Source: Streptomyces pilosus
GTDB lineage: Bacteria > Actinomycetota > Actinomycetes > Streptomycetales > Streptomycetaceae
Reading direction: 5' to 3'
DNA length: 64,000 nt
NCBI RefSeq assembly: GCF_014649835.1
Contig: NZ_BMTU01000015.1
Coordinates: 62,001-126,000 of the forward strand
Under the pieces are notes generated by a model that was not told the origin of the DNA, ran no database searches, and worked only from the letters and a program-made list of their open reading frames with translations. Of the stretch, positions 50,271-57,649 are shown one piece after another; position 1 is the first letter of the stretch; the number at the start of each line of letters is the position of its first letter. Made by a program: the position numbers and the translations under genes.

Positions 50271-50459
50271 ATGCAGTTGCTCGCTCTGCTCTCCGCCGTC
50301 CTCGTCATCTCCGTCCAGCAGCTCGTCGAGTGGAAGTTCGGCATGGCCGGCCTCGTCGGTCTGCTGCTGCTCACCATAGGCATCCGGGCCAACCGGCCGG
50401 GCATCAGCTCCGCCGGGGCGGTGCTGCTCGCGCTGCTCGTGTCGCGGCCCGCCCTGTGA
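50271..50459 (+). CDS. 62-aa two-helix membrane miniprotein, devA-linked
   Basis: ATG 50271 has AGGGGGAAACC upstream. Two hydrophobic segments (LLALLSAVLVISVQQLVEW and GLVGLLLLTIGIRANRP... then ISSAGAVLLALLVSRPAL) are joined by a short turn containing LVEWKFGMAG. It is clearly homologous to the miniprotein at 51583 (shared QLVxWKxGxxGxxxxxxLT and GIxA...ISxxGAVxL). It is divergent from devA, with palindromes in between, so it is a likely DevA target. Function unknown; too small for an enzyme. Confidence 0.82.
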   Translation: MQLLALLSAVLVISVQQLVEWKFGMAGLVGLLLLTIGIRANRPGISSAGAVLLALLVSRPAL

Positions 50460-50495
50460 GGGGGGCCGTCCCGGAACCGTTCGGCGTGGGGGACG

Positions 50496-51404
50496 TCAGC
50501 GCGTGAGCACCAGCTCCGAACTGATCGTCTCCCACAGTGCGTCGAACCACAGGTGCGACTGCTCCACGAACGTGGCGTCCCGCGGTCCGGGCCCCTGTTC
50601 GAAGGCGAAGAGCATGGACCGTATGCCCTGCGCGTCGTAGGTCTCCAGGCTCTCCTGGTCGATCTGCGCCCGGCTGCGGGCCACCGTGTAGTAGGCGAAC
50701 AGTGCCTCCACGCGATTGAGCAGGTACAGCTTCACCGGCGGCGTGAAGGGCAGCGCCCGGAACGAGACGCTCACGTCGATGCCGTGCGTGGCGCGCAGGG
50801 CGAGGAGATTGTGGCGCAGCACCTGCCCCTGGGCGTTGCGCATCGACAGCCACCGCTCGTGCACCGGGTCCCGCGCGCCTCCGCGCCCCTCGACCGGCAC
50901 CGGGAAGGCGAGGTCGATGTCGTGGCTGGGCAGCAGGACCCGGACGTCGACCTTGGCCGGTTTCACTCGTCCCGCGTGGATCTGGCGCAGCGGCTCCCCC
51001 ATGGCGAGCGTGAGGGAGATGGAGGTCAGGCAGACGGCGTCGATCCGGACGTGCTCGGACTCGAAAGCGGCCGCGATCCTCGGCGCGAGGCCCACCGTGG
51101 TGGGCAGCGGCGGCGCGGCGGGCCCGGCCGGTGCGCCGCCGGGCCGGTCCGCGACGGTCGCCGGGGCGCCCTTGGAGACGTTGGTGAGCAACTGCTCGGA
51201 CTGGAGAATGCGCAGCGCCCGGCGTATCGCGGGGCGTTCCACACCGAACTCCGCGGCGAGCCGGGCCTGGGTGGGCATGCGTTCGCCGGGCCGCAGCGCA
51301 CCGGTCCGGATCCGGGCGCGCAGCTCGTCGGCCACCTCGCGATGCGTCCGCCGCGGCAGCTCCGACGTCTCCCGACCATTGACGGGGGCATGTTCCGGGT
51401 CCAC
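50496..51404 (-). CDS. DevA paralogue, GntR-family regulator
   Basis: 302 residues from GTG 51404, preceded by TAGTGT at leaderless spacing. It is homologous to DevA along the whole length: winged helix (THREVADELRARIRTGALRP, LAAEFGVERPAIRRALRILQ) and the same effector domain, with ATHGID-SVSFRALPFTPPV-KLYLLN identical except one residue. An extra Pro/Ala-rich segment (PGGAPAGPAAPPLPTT) joins the domains. I recall a devA paralogue called devE near devA in S. coelicolor; this is very probably it, but I leave the symbol open. It lies 36 bp after the first miniprotein gene, convergent with it. Confidence 0.9.
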   Translation of the reverse strand: MDPEHAPVNGRETSELPRRTHREVADELRARIRTGALRPGERMPTQARLAAEFGVERPAIRRALRILQSEQLLTNVSKGAPATVADRPGGAPAGPAAPPLPTTVGLAPRIAAAFESEHVRIDAVCLTSISLTLAMGEPLRQIHAGRVKPAKVDVRVLLPSHDIDLAFPVPVEGRGGARDPVHERWLSMRNAQGQVLRHNLLALRATHGIDVSVSFRALPFTPPVKLYLLNRVEALFAYYTVARSRAQIDQESLETYDAQGIRSMLFAFEQGPGPRDATFVEQSHLWFDALWETISSELVLTR

Positions 51405-51489
51405 AGCCGAACACTACAACTTCGCGCCATCTTACGGCAGTTCAGCGGAGGGTGGTTATAAGCCTCGTCCAAGTGGAGATAACTGAAGA

Positions 51490-51508
51490 CAAGTTGGTCA
51501 CCAACTTG
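51490..51508. promoter_or_regulatory. Palindrome upstream of the devA paralogue
   Basis: CAAGTTGGT-C-ACCAACTTG, perfect 9-bp arms. It contains the same AGTTGG/CCAACT core as the two palindromes before devA. The upstream block CCAAGTGGAGATAAC (51469-51483) matches the devA-side block at 50197-50211 in 13 of 15 positions. Confidence 0.7.
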
Positions 51509-51582
51509 CGCAACCTGGTCGCTGGACACGGAGGTTGGCCACCAGGGTGACGAGTGGGGACCTCGGACACAGGGGGACCGTC

Positions 51583-51768
51583 ATGCCGCTCATCGCCATC
51601 GTCCTCGCCGCCCTGGCCATTGGATTCGAGCAGCTCGTCCAGTGGAAGTACGGGCCGATGGGGATCATCGCCTTCGTCGCCCTCACCGTGGGCATCAAGG
51701 CGAGGAACACCGTGATCAGCGGCATCGGCGCGGTCATCCTCGTGATGCTGTTCGCCCAGTCGGGCTGA
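51583..51768 (+). CDS. 61-aa two-helix membrane miniprotein, second copy
   Basis: ATG 51583 has AGGGGGACC upstream. Sequence LIAIVLAALAIGFEQLVQWK then YGPMGIIAFVALTVGI and NTVISGIGAVILVMLFAQSG: two helices with a WKYG turn, homologous to the miniprotein at 50271. It is divergent from the devA paralogue with a palindrome in between. The repeat of the whole regulator/miniprotein arrangement indicates a segmental duplication and a functional link. Function unknown. Confidence 0.82.
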   Translation: MPLIAIVLAALAIGFEQLVQWKYGPMGIIAFVALTVGIKARNTVISGIGAVILVMLFAQSG

Positions 51769-51938
51769 CGGCACCGTACGGACCGCCGGCCGGGTTCCCT
51801 TCCGGAGGGGAGCCGGGAGCCCGCCGGCGGAGCACCACCCGCACGACCACAACCACAACTGAACAGCTCGCTACGGATGAGCACGCACCCGTCGCCGGAG
51901 GAAGGAGACGGCACCAGGAGCGCGCAGGGACACCGCGC

Positions 51939-53195
51939 TCAGAAGATGTCCGGGCACCACGGTCGCCTGGACGTACGCAGCAGGGCGTCGGCCTGACGGG
52001 CGGCGCCCGCTCGTTCTTCCCGCACCCGGCCCAGCGCCGCCAGCCGCACCGCGGACTCGTCGCCCAGCCAGAGCGTCGCCAACTCGGCCACGCTCAGCGT
52101 CAGATCGGCGCCCTCGGCGGTCGGCACACAGGACCCGGCCCCGTCCGCCGACGCCTCCAGCCGGAAGCGTCCGCCGGTCAGTCCGGCGCCGTCGGCCACC
52201 TCCAGCACCAGCGACCCCGCCGCCTGGTACGTCCGCGCCTCCAGCGCCCGTACGACGTCCAGGATCCGCACCCACAGCCAGTCCGCCTGGGTGGTGACCG
52301 CCGCGGCGCGCGGGTCCGGCAGGAAGTGCGGGAGCAGGTCGTCGGGGGCCCGCCAGCCGGTGCGCACCGCCACCACCCAGTCGACCGAGCACAGGTAGTG
52401 CCACAGCGCCCGCTCCGCGGCCGGGGTGACCGCGATCAGCCACTTCACCCGGGCCGTGTTCAACGGCTGCTTCGCGTCGCCCCAGTGGTCGTCGGCCGTG
52501 TAGGCGACCATGCCCTCGACCTCGCCGCCCGCCGAGCGGTAGACCGCGTGGAACGGCTCGCGGAACGTCGGGTGGAAACGCACCTCCCCGGTGGCCGTCC
52601 GCCACCACAGTTCGTCCCGGTCCACCGCGCCCGGCTGCCGCCGGCGGAGCCGCTCGTGCAGGTCCGGGCCCAGCTTGCGGACGTCCTCCCCGTCCACCAG
52701 ATCGATCCGCCCGCCGTCCTCCGGCCCGGACCGGCGCGGGTCCAGACCGGTGCGCGGCACGTCGATCGTCCACTCGGTCGCCGAGGTGGCCGGACCGAAG
52801 CCGTAGCGCCCGTAGATGGGGTACTCGGCGGCGATGAGCGTGGCGACGACGTCCCCGCGCTCCTTCGCCGCGGCGAGGTCCTGCTCCATCATGCGGCTGA
52901 GCAGCCCGCGCCGCCGGTGGGTGGGGGAGACGGTGACGTTGGTGACGGCGTCGGCGGGGACGGTCGCCCCGCCGACCACGGTGAGCTCCTGGGCGAAGGA
53001 GCGGAACGTCGCCACACAGCGCCCGCCGTCGAAGGCCCCGGTCGACCGGCCGGCCGTGAACTGCGCCCGGCGCGCGTCCAGGACGTCCTCGGGCAGGGTG
53101 GGTTCACGCAGGAACCCGATGTTCATGGCCCGTTGCCAGTCGGCGAACTCGGACTCGGCGACGGTGCGGACGTCGAGGGCGGGGCGGGAGGTCAT
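51939..53195 (-). CDS. Eis-type GNAT N-acetyltransferase
   Basis: 418 residues from ATG 53195; TACCGT lies 6 nt upstream and suggests a leaderless transcript (a GTG two codons earlier is also possible). Eis architecture: N-terminal GNAT with VTNVTVSPTHRRRGLLSRMM (acetyl-CoA loop), IYGRYGFGPAT, a second GNAT-like domain, and an SCP2-like C-terminal domain (GGRFRLEASADGAG, ADLTLSVAELATLWLGDE) that ends in a terminal Phe whose carboxylate is catalytic in Eis. Such enzymes acetylate amines, including aminoglycosides, at several positions; the natural substrate is unknown. Confidence 0.93.
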   Translation of the reverse strand: MTSRPALDVRTVAESEFADWQRAMNIGFLREPTLPEDVLDARRAQFTAGRSTGAFDGGRCVATFRSFAQELTVVGGATVPADAVTNVTVSPTHRRRGLLSRMMEQDLAAAKERGDVVATLIAAEYPIYGRYGFGPATSATEWTIDVPRTGLDPRRSGPEDGGRIDLVDGEDVRKLGPDLHERLRRRQPGAVDRDELWWRTATGEVRFHPTFREPFHAVYRSAGGEVEGMVAYTADDHWGDAKQPLNTARVKWLIAVTPAAERALWHYLCSVDWVVAVRTGWRAPDDLLPHFLPDPRAAAVTTQADWLWVRILDVVRALEARTYQAAGSLVLEVADGAGLTGGRFRLEASADGAGSCVPTAEGADLTLSVAELATLWLGDESAVRLAALGRVREERAGAARQADALLRTSRRPWCPDIF

Positions 53196-53265
53196 GGGCA
53201 CACGGTAGGTCGGCCGTGCGCCGGGTGTCGACGAGGTTTCCCCCGTCGCCCCGCCCCGCCGGCGC

Positions 53266-53898
53266 TCACACGAGCAGGTCGTCCACCTGCGCCTCTCCCT
53301 CCCGGTACCGGCGCGCGATCTCCGCGCTGCACTCGTCGGCCGTGCGCTGCAGCCGCTGCCGCCGCCGGGACACCTGCTGCTCGTAGCGCACGAGCCGTCC
53401 CATCGCGGTGGTCAGCTCCCCGTCGGTGCGGGCACCGAGGTCGGACAGCTCCACCTCGCCGAGCATCTCGGCCGCCAGCCGCCGGTACTCCTCGCTGTGC
53501 GGCGTCCCCAGCGTCACGTGACGGGCGGAGGACCGGTGCCGGGCCGGGGCGTCCCGCAGGATCTCCGACAGCCGCTCCACGACCGACGCGCCCTCCGCCG
53601 CGACGACCGACCGCGCGCCCACCGGAACCCGCCGGGCCAGCTCCGCCCGCAGGATGTCGATGCGGCCCTGGAGCAGCCGCCGCACATAACTGAGATCGGC
53701 CTCGTCCCGCTGTGCGTCACGGCGCACCGCGCGCAGCTCCGGCAGGCCCAGCAGGTGCAGCTCCGCCGCCCGCTCCTCCTCGGGCAGCACCGGACTGTCG
53801 GTGCGCTGTGTCGGCGGCCGGTGGAACTCCCGCTCCCCGATGCCCGCTTCGGCGGGCGGAACGGCCGTGACCGGCCGTCCGCTTCCCGGTGTGCTCAT
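53266..53898 (-). CDS. rsiG: RsiG: c-di-GMP-dependent anti-sigma factor of WhiG
   Basis: 210 residues from ATG 53898. After a disordered start (1-50) come two long antiparallel helices joined by a linker. Each carries the c-di-GMP-binding motif E-x3-S-x2-R-x3-Q-x3-D exactly: EADLSYVRRLLQGRID (about 68-83) and EQQVSRRRQRLQRTAD (about 172-187). In S. venezuelae RsiG bound to c-di-GMP sequesters WhiG and so holds back sporulation. A flexible region between them includes SVVERLSEILRDA. The c-di-GMP synthase cdgB is in the same window. It was once annotated as an ABC-transporter-like protein; the twin motifs make RsiG certain in my view. Confidence 0.95.
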   Translation of the reverse strand: MSTPGSGRPVTAVPPAEAGIGEREFHRPPTQRTDSPVLPEEERAAELHLLGLPELRAVRRDAQRDEADLSYVRRLLQGRIDILRAELARRVPVGARSVVAAEGASVVERLSEILRDAPARHRSSARHVTLGTPHSEEYRRLAAEMLGEVELSDLGARTDGELTTAMGRLVRYEQQVSRRRQRLQRTADECSAEIARRYREGEAQVDDLLV

Positions 53899-54075
53899 GT
53901 GCCTCAACCGTCCCCTCGACCGGCATGTGCCAGCATCGTGCCACCCCAACCGGACGCTATGTGAGCGAGTGTCCCCGATCCGCCCCAGATGGGCGCTAAG
54001 GAGTAAAAATAGCCCGACCGGGGCTTCGCGCGGGCCGCCGTCGGCCGCCTGTTCGCCGACCGGCATGATGGTCGT

Positions 54076-54501
54076 ATGCGAGCGGTGGTGCAGCGGGTCG
54101 ACGGCGCGAGCGTCGTGGTGGACGGCGAGACGGTGGGCGCGATCGAGGGCGAGGGACTGTGCGTCCTCGTCGGCGTCACCCACGAGGACACCAAGGAGGA
54201 CGCGGCCCGGCTCGCCCGCAAGCTGTGGTCGGTGCGGATGCTCGAGGACGAGAAGTCGTGCAGCGACGTCGACGCCCCGCTCCTGGTGATCAGCCAGTTC
54301 ACTCTTTACGGCGACGCCCGCAAGGGCCGCCGCCCCACCTGGAACGCCGCCGCCCCGGGTGACGTCGCCGAGCCGCTGGTCGACGAGGTGGTCGCGCAGC
54401 TGCGCGCGCTGGGCGCGACGGTGGCGACGGGCCGCTTCGGCGCGAAGATGCGGGTGTCGCTGACCAACGACGGCCCGTTCACCGTCCTGCTGGAGATCTG
54501 A
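54076..54501 (+). CDS. dtd: D-aminoacyl-tRNA deacylase
   Basis: 141 residues from ATG 54076. It removes D-amino acids (and glycine from tRNA-Ala) mischarged on tRNA. Both DTD signatures are present: SQFTLYGDARKGRRP (SQFTL) and VSLTNDGPFTVLL (NxGPxT, which carries the cross-subunit Gly-Pro). The length is standard. Divergent from rsiG and convergent with ygfZ. Confidence 0.97.
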   Translation: MRAVVQRVDGASVVVDGETVGAIEGEGLCVLVGVTHEDTKEDAARLARKLWSVRMLEDEKSCSDVDAPLLVISQFTLYGDARKGRRPTWNAAAPGDVAEPLVDEVVAQLRALGATVATGRFGAKMRVSLTNDGPFTVLLEI

Positions 54502-54558
54502 CCCCTGCCGGCAGAGGACGCCCGGGAGCCCCGGCTCCTGCTCGGGACCCGGCCGGGC

Positions 54559-55524
54559 TCAGGGCTCGACGACGGTCTCCTGGGCGGCCGCTGTGTCCCC
54601 GGCGACCAGCCGCGCGTCCACCGGCACGTTCCGCTTCACCAGGGCCAGGGCGACCGGTCCCAGCTCGTGGTGGCGCACGGACGTCGTGACGAACCCGATC
54701 TTCCGCCCGTCCGGGCCGTCGTCCGCCAGCCGGAGCTCGGTCCCGGGCACCGGCAGGTGCACCTCGCTGCCGTCCAGGTGCAGGAACACCAGCCGCCGCG
54801 GCGGCTTGCCGAGGTTCTGCACCCGGGCGACCGTCTCCTGCCCGCGGTAGCAGCCCTTCTGCAGGTGCACGGCGCCGCCGATCCAGCCCAGCTCGTGCGG
54901 GATGGTGCGGTGGTCGGTCTCGAACCCGAGCCGCGGCCGCTGCTGCTCGACCCGCAGCGCCTCGTACGCGAGGAGCCCGGCGGGCGGCCCCGCCTGCTCC
55001 GCGTACGCCTCCAGCTCGCCCCGCGGCAGGAACAGGTCCCTTCCGTGCGGCGTCTCCCGGACGACGACCCCCTCGGGCACCTCCGTGATGGAACCGGCCG
55101 GCAGGTGCACCACCGCGGTGTCGGCGGTGCGGTCGGCGACCTCGACCCGGTAGAAGAACTTCATCGACTCCAGGTAGGCGATCAGCGCCTCCTGGGTGCC
55201 GGGCTCGACGTGCGCCCAGACCGTCTCGCCGTCGTCGACGAGGTACAGCGCGTGCTCGATGTGGCCGTTCGCGGAGAGGATCAGGGCCTCGGTGGCCTGG
55301 TGCGGCGGCAGGTCGCTGACGTGCTGGGTGAGCAGCAGGTGCAGCCAGCCGAGCCGCTCGGGTCCGGTGACGGTGACGACCCCGCGGTGGGACAGGTCGA
55401 CGAAACCGGTGCCGTCGGCGAGGGCGCGCTGCTCGCGGAACAGGTCGCCGTAGTGGGCGGCCACGCCTTCGTCCACGCCCTCGGCGGGGACGGCGCCGGG
55501 CAGGGTCAGCAGGGGGCTCTTCAT
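54559..55524 (-). CDS. ygfZ: YgfZ/GcvT-like folate-binding protein
   Basis: 321 residues. The diagnostic YgfZ motif LQKGCYRGQETVARVQNLG (KGCYxGQE with the conserved Cys) lies about residue 215; the N-terminal GcvT-type barrel has VDLSHRGVVTVTGPERLGWL. YgfZ proteins bind tetrahydrofolate and help assemble or repair certain Fe-S enzymes such as MiaB. It is downstream of nur on the opposite side of a 9-bp gap (same strand), so nur and ygfZ are probably co-transcribed. Confidence 0.93.
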   Translation of the reverse strand: MKSPLLTLPGAVPAEGVDEGVAAHYGDLFREQRALADGTGFVDLSHRGVVTVTGPERLGWLHLLLTQHVSDLPPHQATEALILSANGHIEHALYLVDDGETVWAHVEPGTQEALIAYLESMKFFYRVEVADRTADTAVVHLPAGSITEVPEGVVVRETPHGRDLFLPRGELEAYAEQAGPPAGLLAYEALRVEQQRPRLGFETDHRTIPHELGWIGGAVHLQKGCYRGQETVARVQNLGKPPRRLVFLHLDGSEVHLPVPGTELRLADDGPDGRKIGFVTTSVRHHELGPVALALVKRNVPVDARLVAGDTAAAQETVVEP

Positions 55525-55533
55525 ATGCCAAGC

Positions 55534-55971
55534 CTACGACTCGGCGGACGGTGCCTTCCGGGCGCAGTCCTCGCACCGGCCGAAGATCGCGAAGTGCTTC
55601 ATGTCGGTGTCGAAACCGAAGGCGTCCCGCAGTTTCGCGGTGAACTCGGCGGCCACCTCCACGTCCGCCTCGATGACGTCGGTGCAGTCACGGCAAACCA
55701 GGTGCAGGTGGTGGTGCCGGTCCGCGAGGTGGTAGGTCGGGGCGCCGTGCCCGAGGTGGGCGTGGCTCACCAGGCCCAGCTCCTCCAGCAGCTCCAGCGT
55801 GCGGTACACGGTGGAGATGTTGACCCCCGACGCCGTCTTCCGTACTTCGGAGAGGATGTCGTCGGGGGTCGCGTGCTCCAGGGTGTCCACGGCTTCGAGC
55901 ACGAGTTGGCGCTGCGGCGTCAGCCGGTAGCCGCGCTGCCTGAGGTCGCTCTTCCAGTCGGTGCTCACCAC
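55534..55971 (-). CDS. nur: Nur: nickel-responsive Fur-family regulator
   Basis: 145 residues. Fur fold: winged helix LRQRGYRLTPQRQLVLEAVD, SGVNISTVYRTLELLEELGL, then dimerisation domain with HHHLHLVCRDCTDVIEADVE and RCEDCARKAPSAES. The CxxC pairs are structural zinc sites; the HHHLHL histidines are the sensory site. Length, final CxxC and location match Nur of S. coelicolor, which represses nickel uptake and sodF when nickel is abundant and so switches superoxide dismutases. A generic Fur or CatR-like role is the alternative. Confidence 0.9.
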   Translation of the reverse strand: MVSTDWKSDLRQRGYRLTPQRQLVLEAVDTLEHATPDDILSEVRKTASGVNISTVYRTLELLEELGLVSHAHLGHGAPTYHLADRHHHLHLVCRDCTDVIEADVEVAAEFTAKLRDAFGFDTDMKHFAIFGRCEDCARKAPSAES

Positions 55972-56015
55972 ACCACGAGTCTAGGGGGTGCGGCCGGGAC
56001 CGGGCCGGAGTCGGC

Positions 56016-56591
56016 CTACTTGAAGAAGGCGATCCCGTCGTCCGGCATGTCGTCGGGCAGGGCCTTGGCCCAGCGCTCGACCTCCTCCGGGGTGACGACC
56101 TTCTTCAGGTGCGCCGACATGTAGGGGCGGAGCTCGACCTCGGGGGTCTGCTTCTCGCCGACCCACATCAGGTCGCTCTTGACGTAGCCGTAGAGCCGCT
56201 TGCCGCCGCTGTAGGGGCCCGAGGCGGCGGTGCGCGCCACCGCGTCGGTGACCAGGTCGATCTGCGGCTTGCCCTCGGCCATCTCGCCGTACCAGATCTC
56301 GATGACGCCGTCGTCGCGGGTCATCGTCACCTCGACCTTGCGGCCGGCGTCGATCCGCCAGAAGCCGTGCTCGGACTCCAGCGGCCGCACCTTGTTGCCC
56401 TCGCCGTCCAGCACCCAGGTGTGGGAGCTGTACTCCAGGAAGTCCCGGCCGTCGTGGGCGAAGGTGACCTCCTGGCCGAAGTTGCACTTCTCCGAACCGG
56501 GGAAGTCGTGCACGCCCGCGCCCGCCCAGTTGCCGAGCAGGAAGGCGAGCGGGACGAGGTCCTTGTGCAGGTCGGACGGGATCTCGATCAT
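56016..56591 (-). CDS. Nitrobindin-like heme-binding beta-barrel protein
   Basis: 191 residues. Ten-stranded FABP-like barrel; landmarks are FLLGNWAGAGVHDFPG (GxWxGxG, residues 18-33), GFWRID, EIWYGEMAEG and the C-terminal PYMSAHLKKV with the proximal heme His (about residue 161). Nitrobindins bind ferric heme and isomerise peroxynitrite to nitrate. The gene is preceded by a 32-aa membrane peptide gene 25 bp upstream and followed by nur 44 bp downstream. Confidence 0.92.
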   Translation of the reverse strand: MIEIPSDLHKDLVPLAFLLGNWAGAGVHDFPGSEKCNFGQEVTFAHDGRDFLEYSSHTWVLDGEGNKVRPLESEHGFWRIDAGRKVEVTMTRDDGVIEIWYGEMAEGKPQIDLVTDAVARTAASGPYSGGKRLYGYVKSDLMWVGEKQTPEVELRPYMSAHLKKVVTPEEVERWAKALPDDMPDDGIAFFK

Positions 56592-56616
56592 GAGCGGAAC
56601 TTCCTGGCGTCGGTGG

Positions 56617-56715
56617 TCAGCGCTGACCCTGGTACAGCTTCTTCACGGTCAGCCCGGCGAAGGCGAGAACGCCGACGGCGACCAGGACCAGCAGGGCTTC
56701 GAAGAAGATAACCAC
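56617..56715 (-). CDS. 32-aa single-helix membrane peptide
   Basis: GTG 56715 has a near-ideal AAGGAG 7 nt upstream. The peptide starts VVIFFEALLVLVAVGVLAFA, one complete membrane helix, and ends GLTVKKLYQGQR, a basic tail. It lies 25 bp before the nitrobindin gene on the same strand, so the two are probably co-transcribed. The strong ribosome-binding site, helix and context support translation; function unknown. Confidence 0.7.
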   Translation of the reverse strand: MVIFFEALLVLVAVGVLAFAGLTVKKLYQGQR

Positions 56716-56815
56716 GGGGTGCTCCTTGAGCGGGGGGTGCGGTGTGCACGGGACCGGACCCCAGCTTACGCGGCCGGGGCCGGCCCCCGTCGTGCGAGGT
56801 CCGCCTCGCCGCGCC

Positions 56816-57649
56816 TCAGCCCAGCAGCCGGCTCTGCAGCACCACCGTCTGCTGGAACGGCACGGCGTGCGCGGTGCCCTTCCGGGACTGCAGCACCACC
56901 GCGAGCACGTCTCCCGCGGCGAGGTAGGCCTGCCGGTCGTGCTCGGCGCCGCGGGGCGCGGACTCGTCGTAGACCGAGCGCTGCACCCCCGGCACGGCCG
57001 CCTTCTCCTCCGGGAGGGAGGCGTCGGGCTCGGCCCGCCCGGTGCCCCGCAGGGGGTGGGCGGGCTCCTCGTACGAGAAGTACGGCAGGAAGAGGCTGGT
57101 CTCCACCACGGCCGAGCTGTCGAAGTGCAGCAGGTAGATCCGGGTGCGGGTGCCGTCCCCAGTCGTCCAGCCGCGGGCCGCGATGTGCCGCAGGCCGCTG
57201 TCGGTGAGCTGCTGCCCGAAGGCCTCCCGGCCCTCCTGCGCGTACTCCTTCAGGAACTCCCGGGTCGGCAGCCAGCCGTCCGTGCCGCGCAGCGCCTCGT
57301 CCTCCTGCGCCCCCTGCGGGAGCGGCAGCAGGAGCGCGCGCAGGTCGGCGTGGTGGGTGCCGGCCGGGTTGGACTCCGCACGGGGGCCCGGGCTGCCGGA
57401 CGGCAGGGGCGGCTTGGTCAGCGGCGGGTAGTCCCACCGCCCGTCGGACGTCGTCGCGAGGCCGGGCACGTCGGTGCGTTCCATCCGGCTGATGCCGTAC
57501 GCCGTCCCCGCGCCCGCCAGGGCGAAGACCATGGCGGCGGCCGTCCAGCGCAGGGCGCCGCGCGGCACCCGCCGGTCCCCGGGCGCGGGCGGTTGCTGTG
57601 CCGGGTCCCGCGTCGTGTCGACGGCGAGGCCCTGCTGCTGTTCGGTCAT
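56816..57649 (-). CDS. Single-pass membrane protein, third of three paralogue-like genes
   Basis: 277 residues from ATG 57649, overlapping the previous gene's stop by 4 bp (ATGA). Cytosolic tail 1-33, membrane helix about 34-54 (RWTAAAMVFALAGAGTAYGI), then an extracellular domain. It shares with the gene at 58437 the segments HADLRALLLPLPQGAQ and GTDGWLPTREFL, and ends in AYLAAGDVLAVVLQSRKGTA. No known family; probably part of a three-protein surface complex. Confidence 0.82.
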   Translation of the reverse strand: MTEQQQGLAVDTTRDPAQQPPAPGDRRVPRGALRWTAAAMVFALAGAGTAYGISRMERTDVPGLATTSDGRWDYPPLTKPPLPSGSPGPRAESNPAGTHHADLRALLLPLPQGAQEDEALRGTDGWLPTREFLKEYAQEGREAFGQQLTDSGLRHIAARGWTTGDGTRTRIYLLHFDSSAVVETSLFLPYFSYEEPAHPLRGTGRAEPDASLPEEKAAVPGVQRSVYDESAPRGAEHDRQAYLAAGDVLAVVLQSRKGTAHAVPFQQTVVLQSRLLG

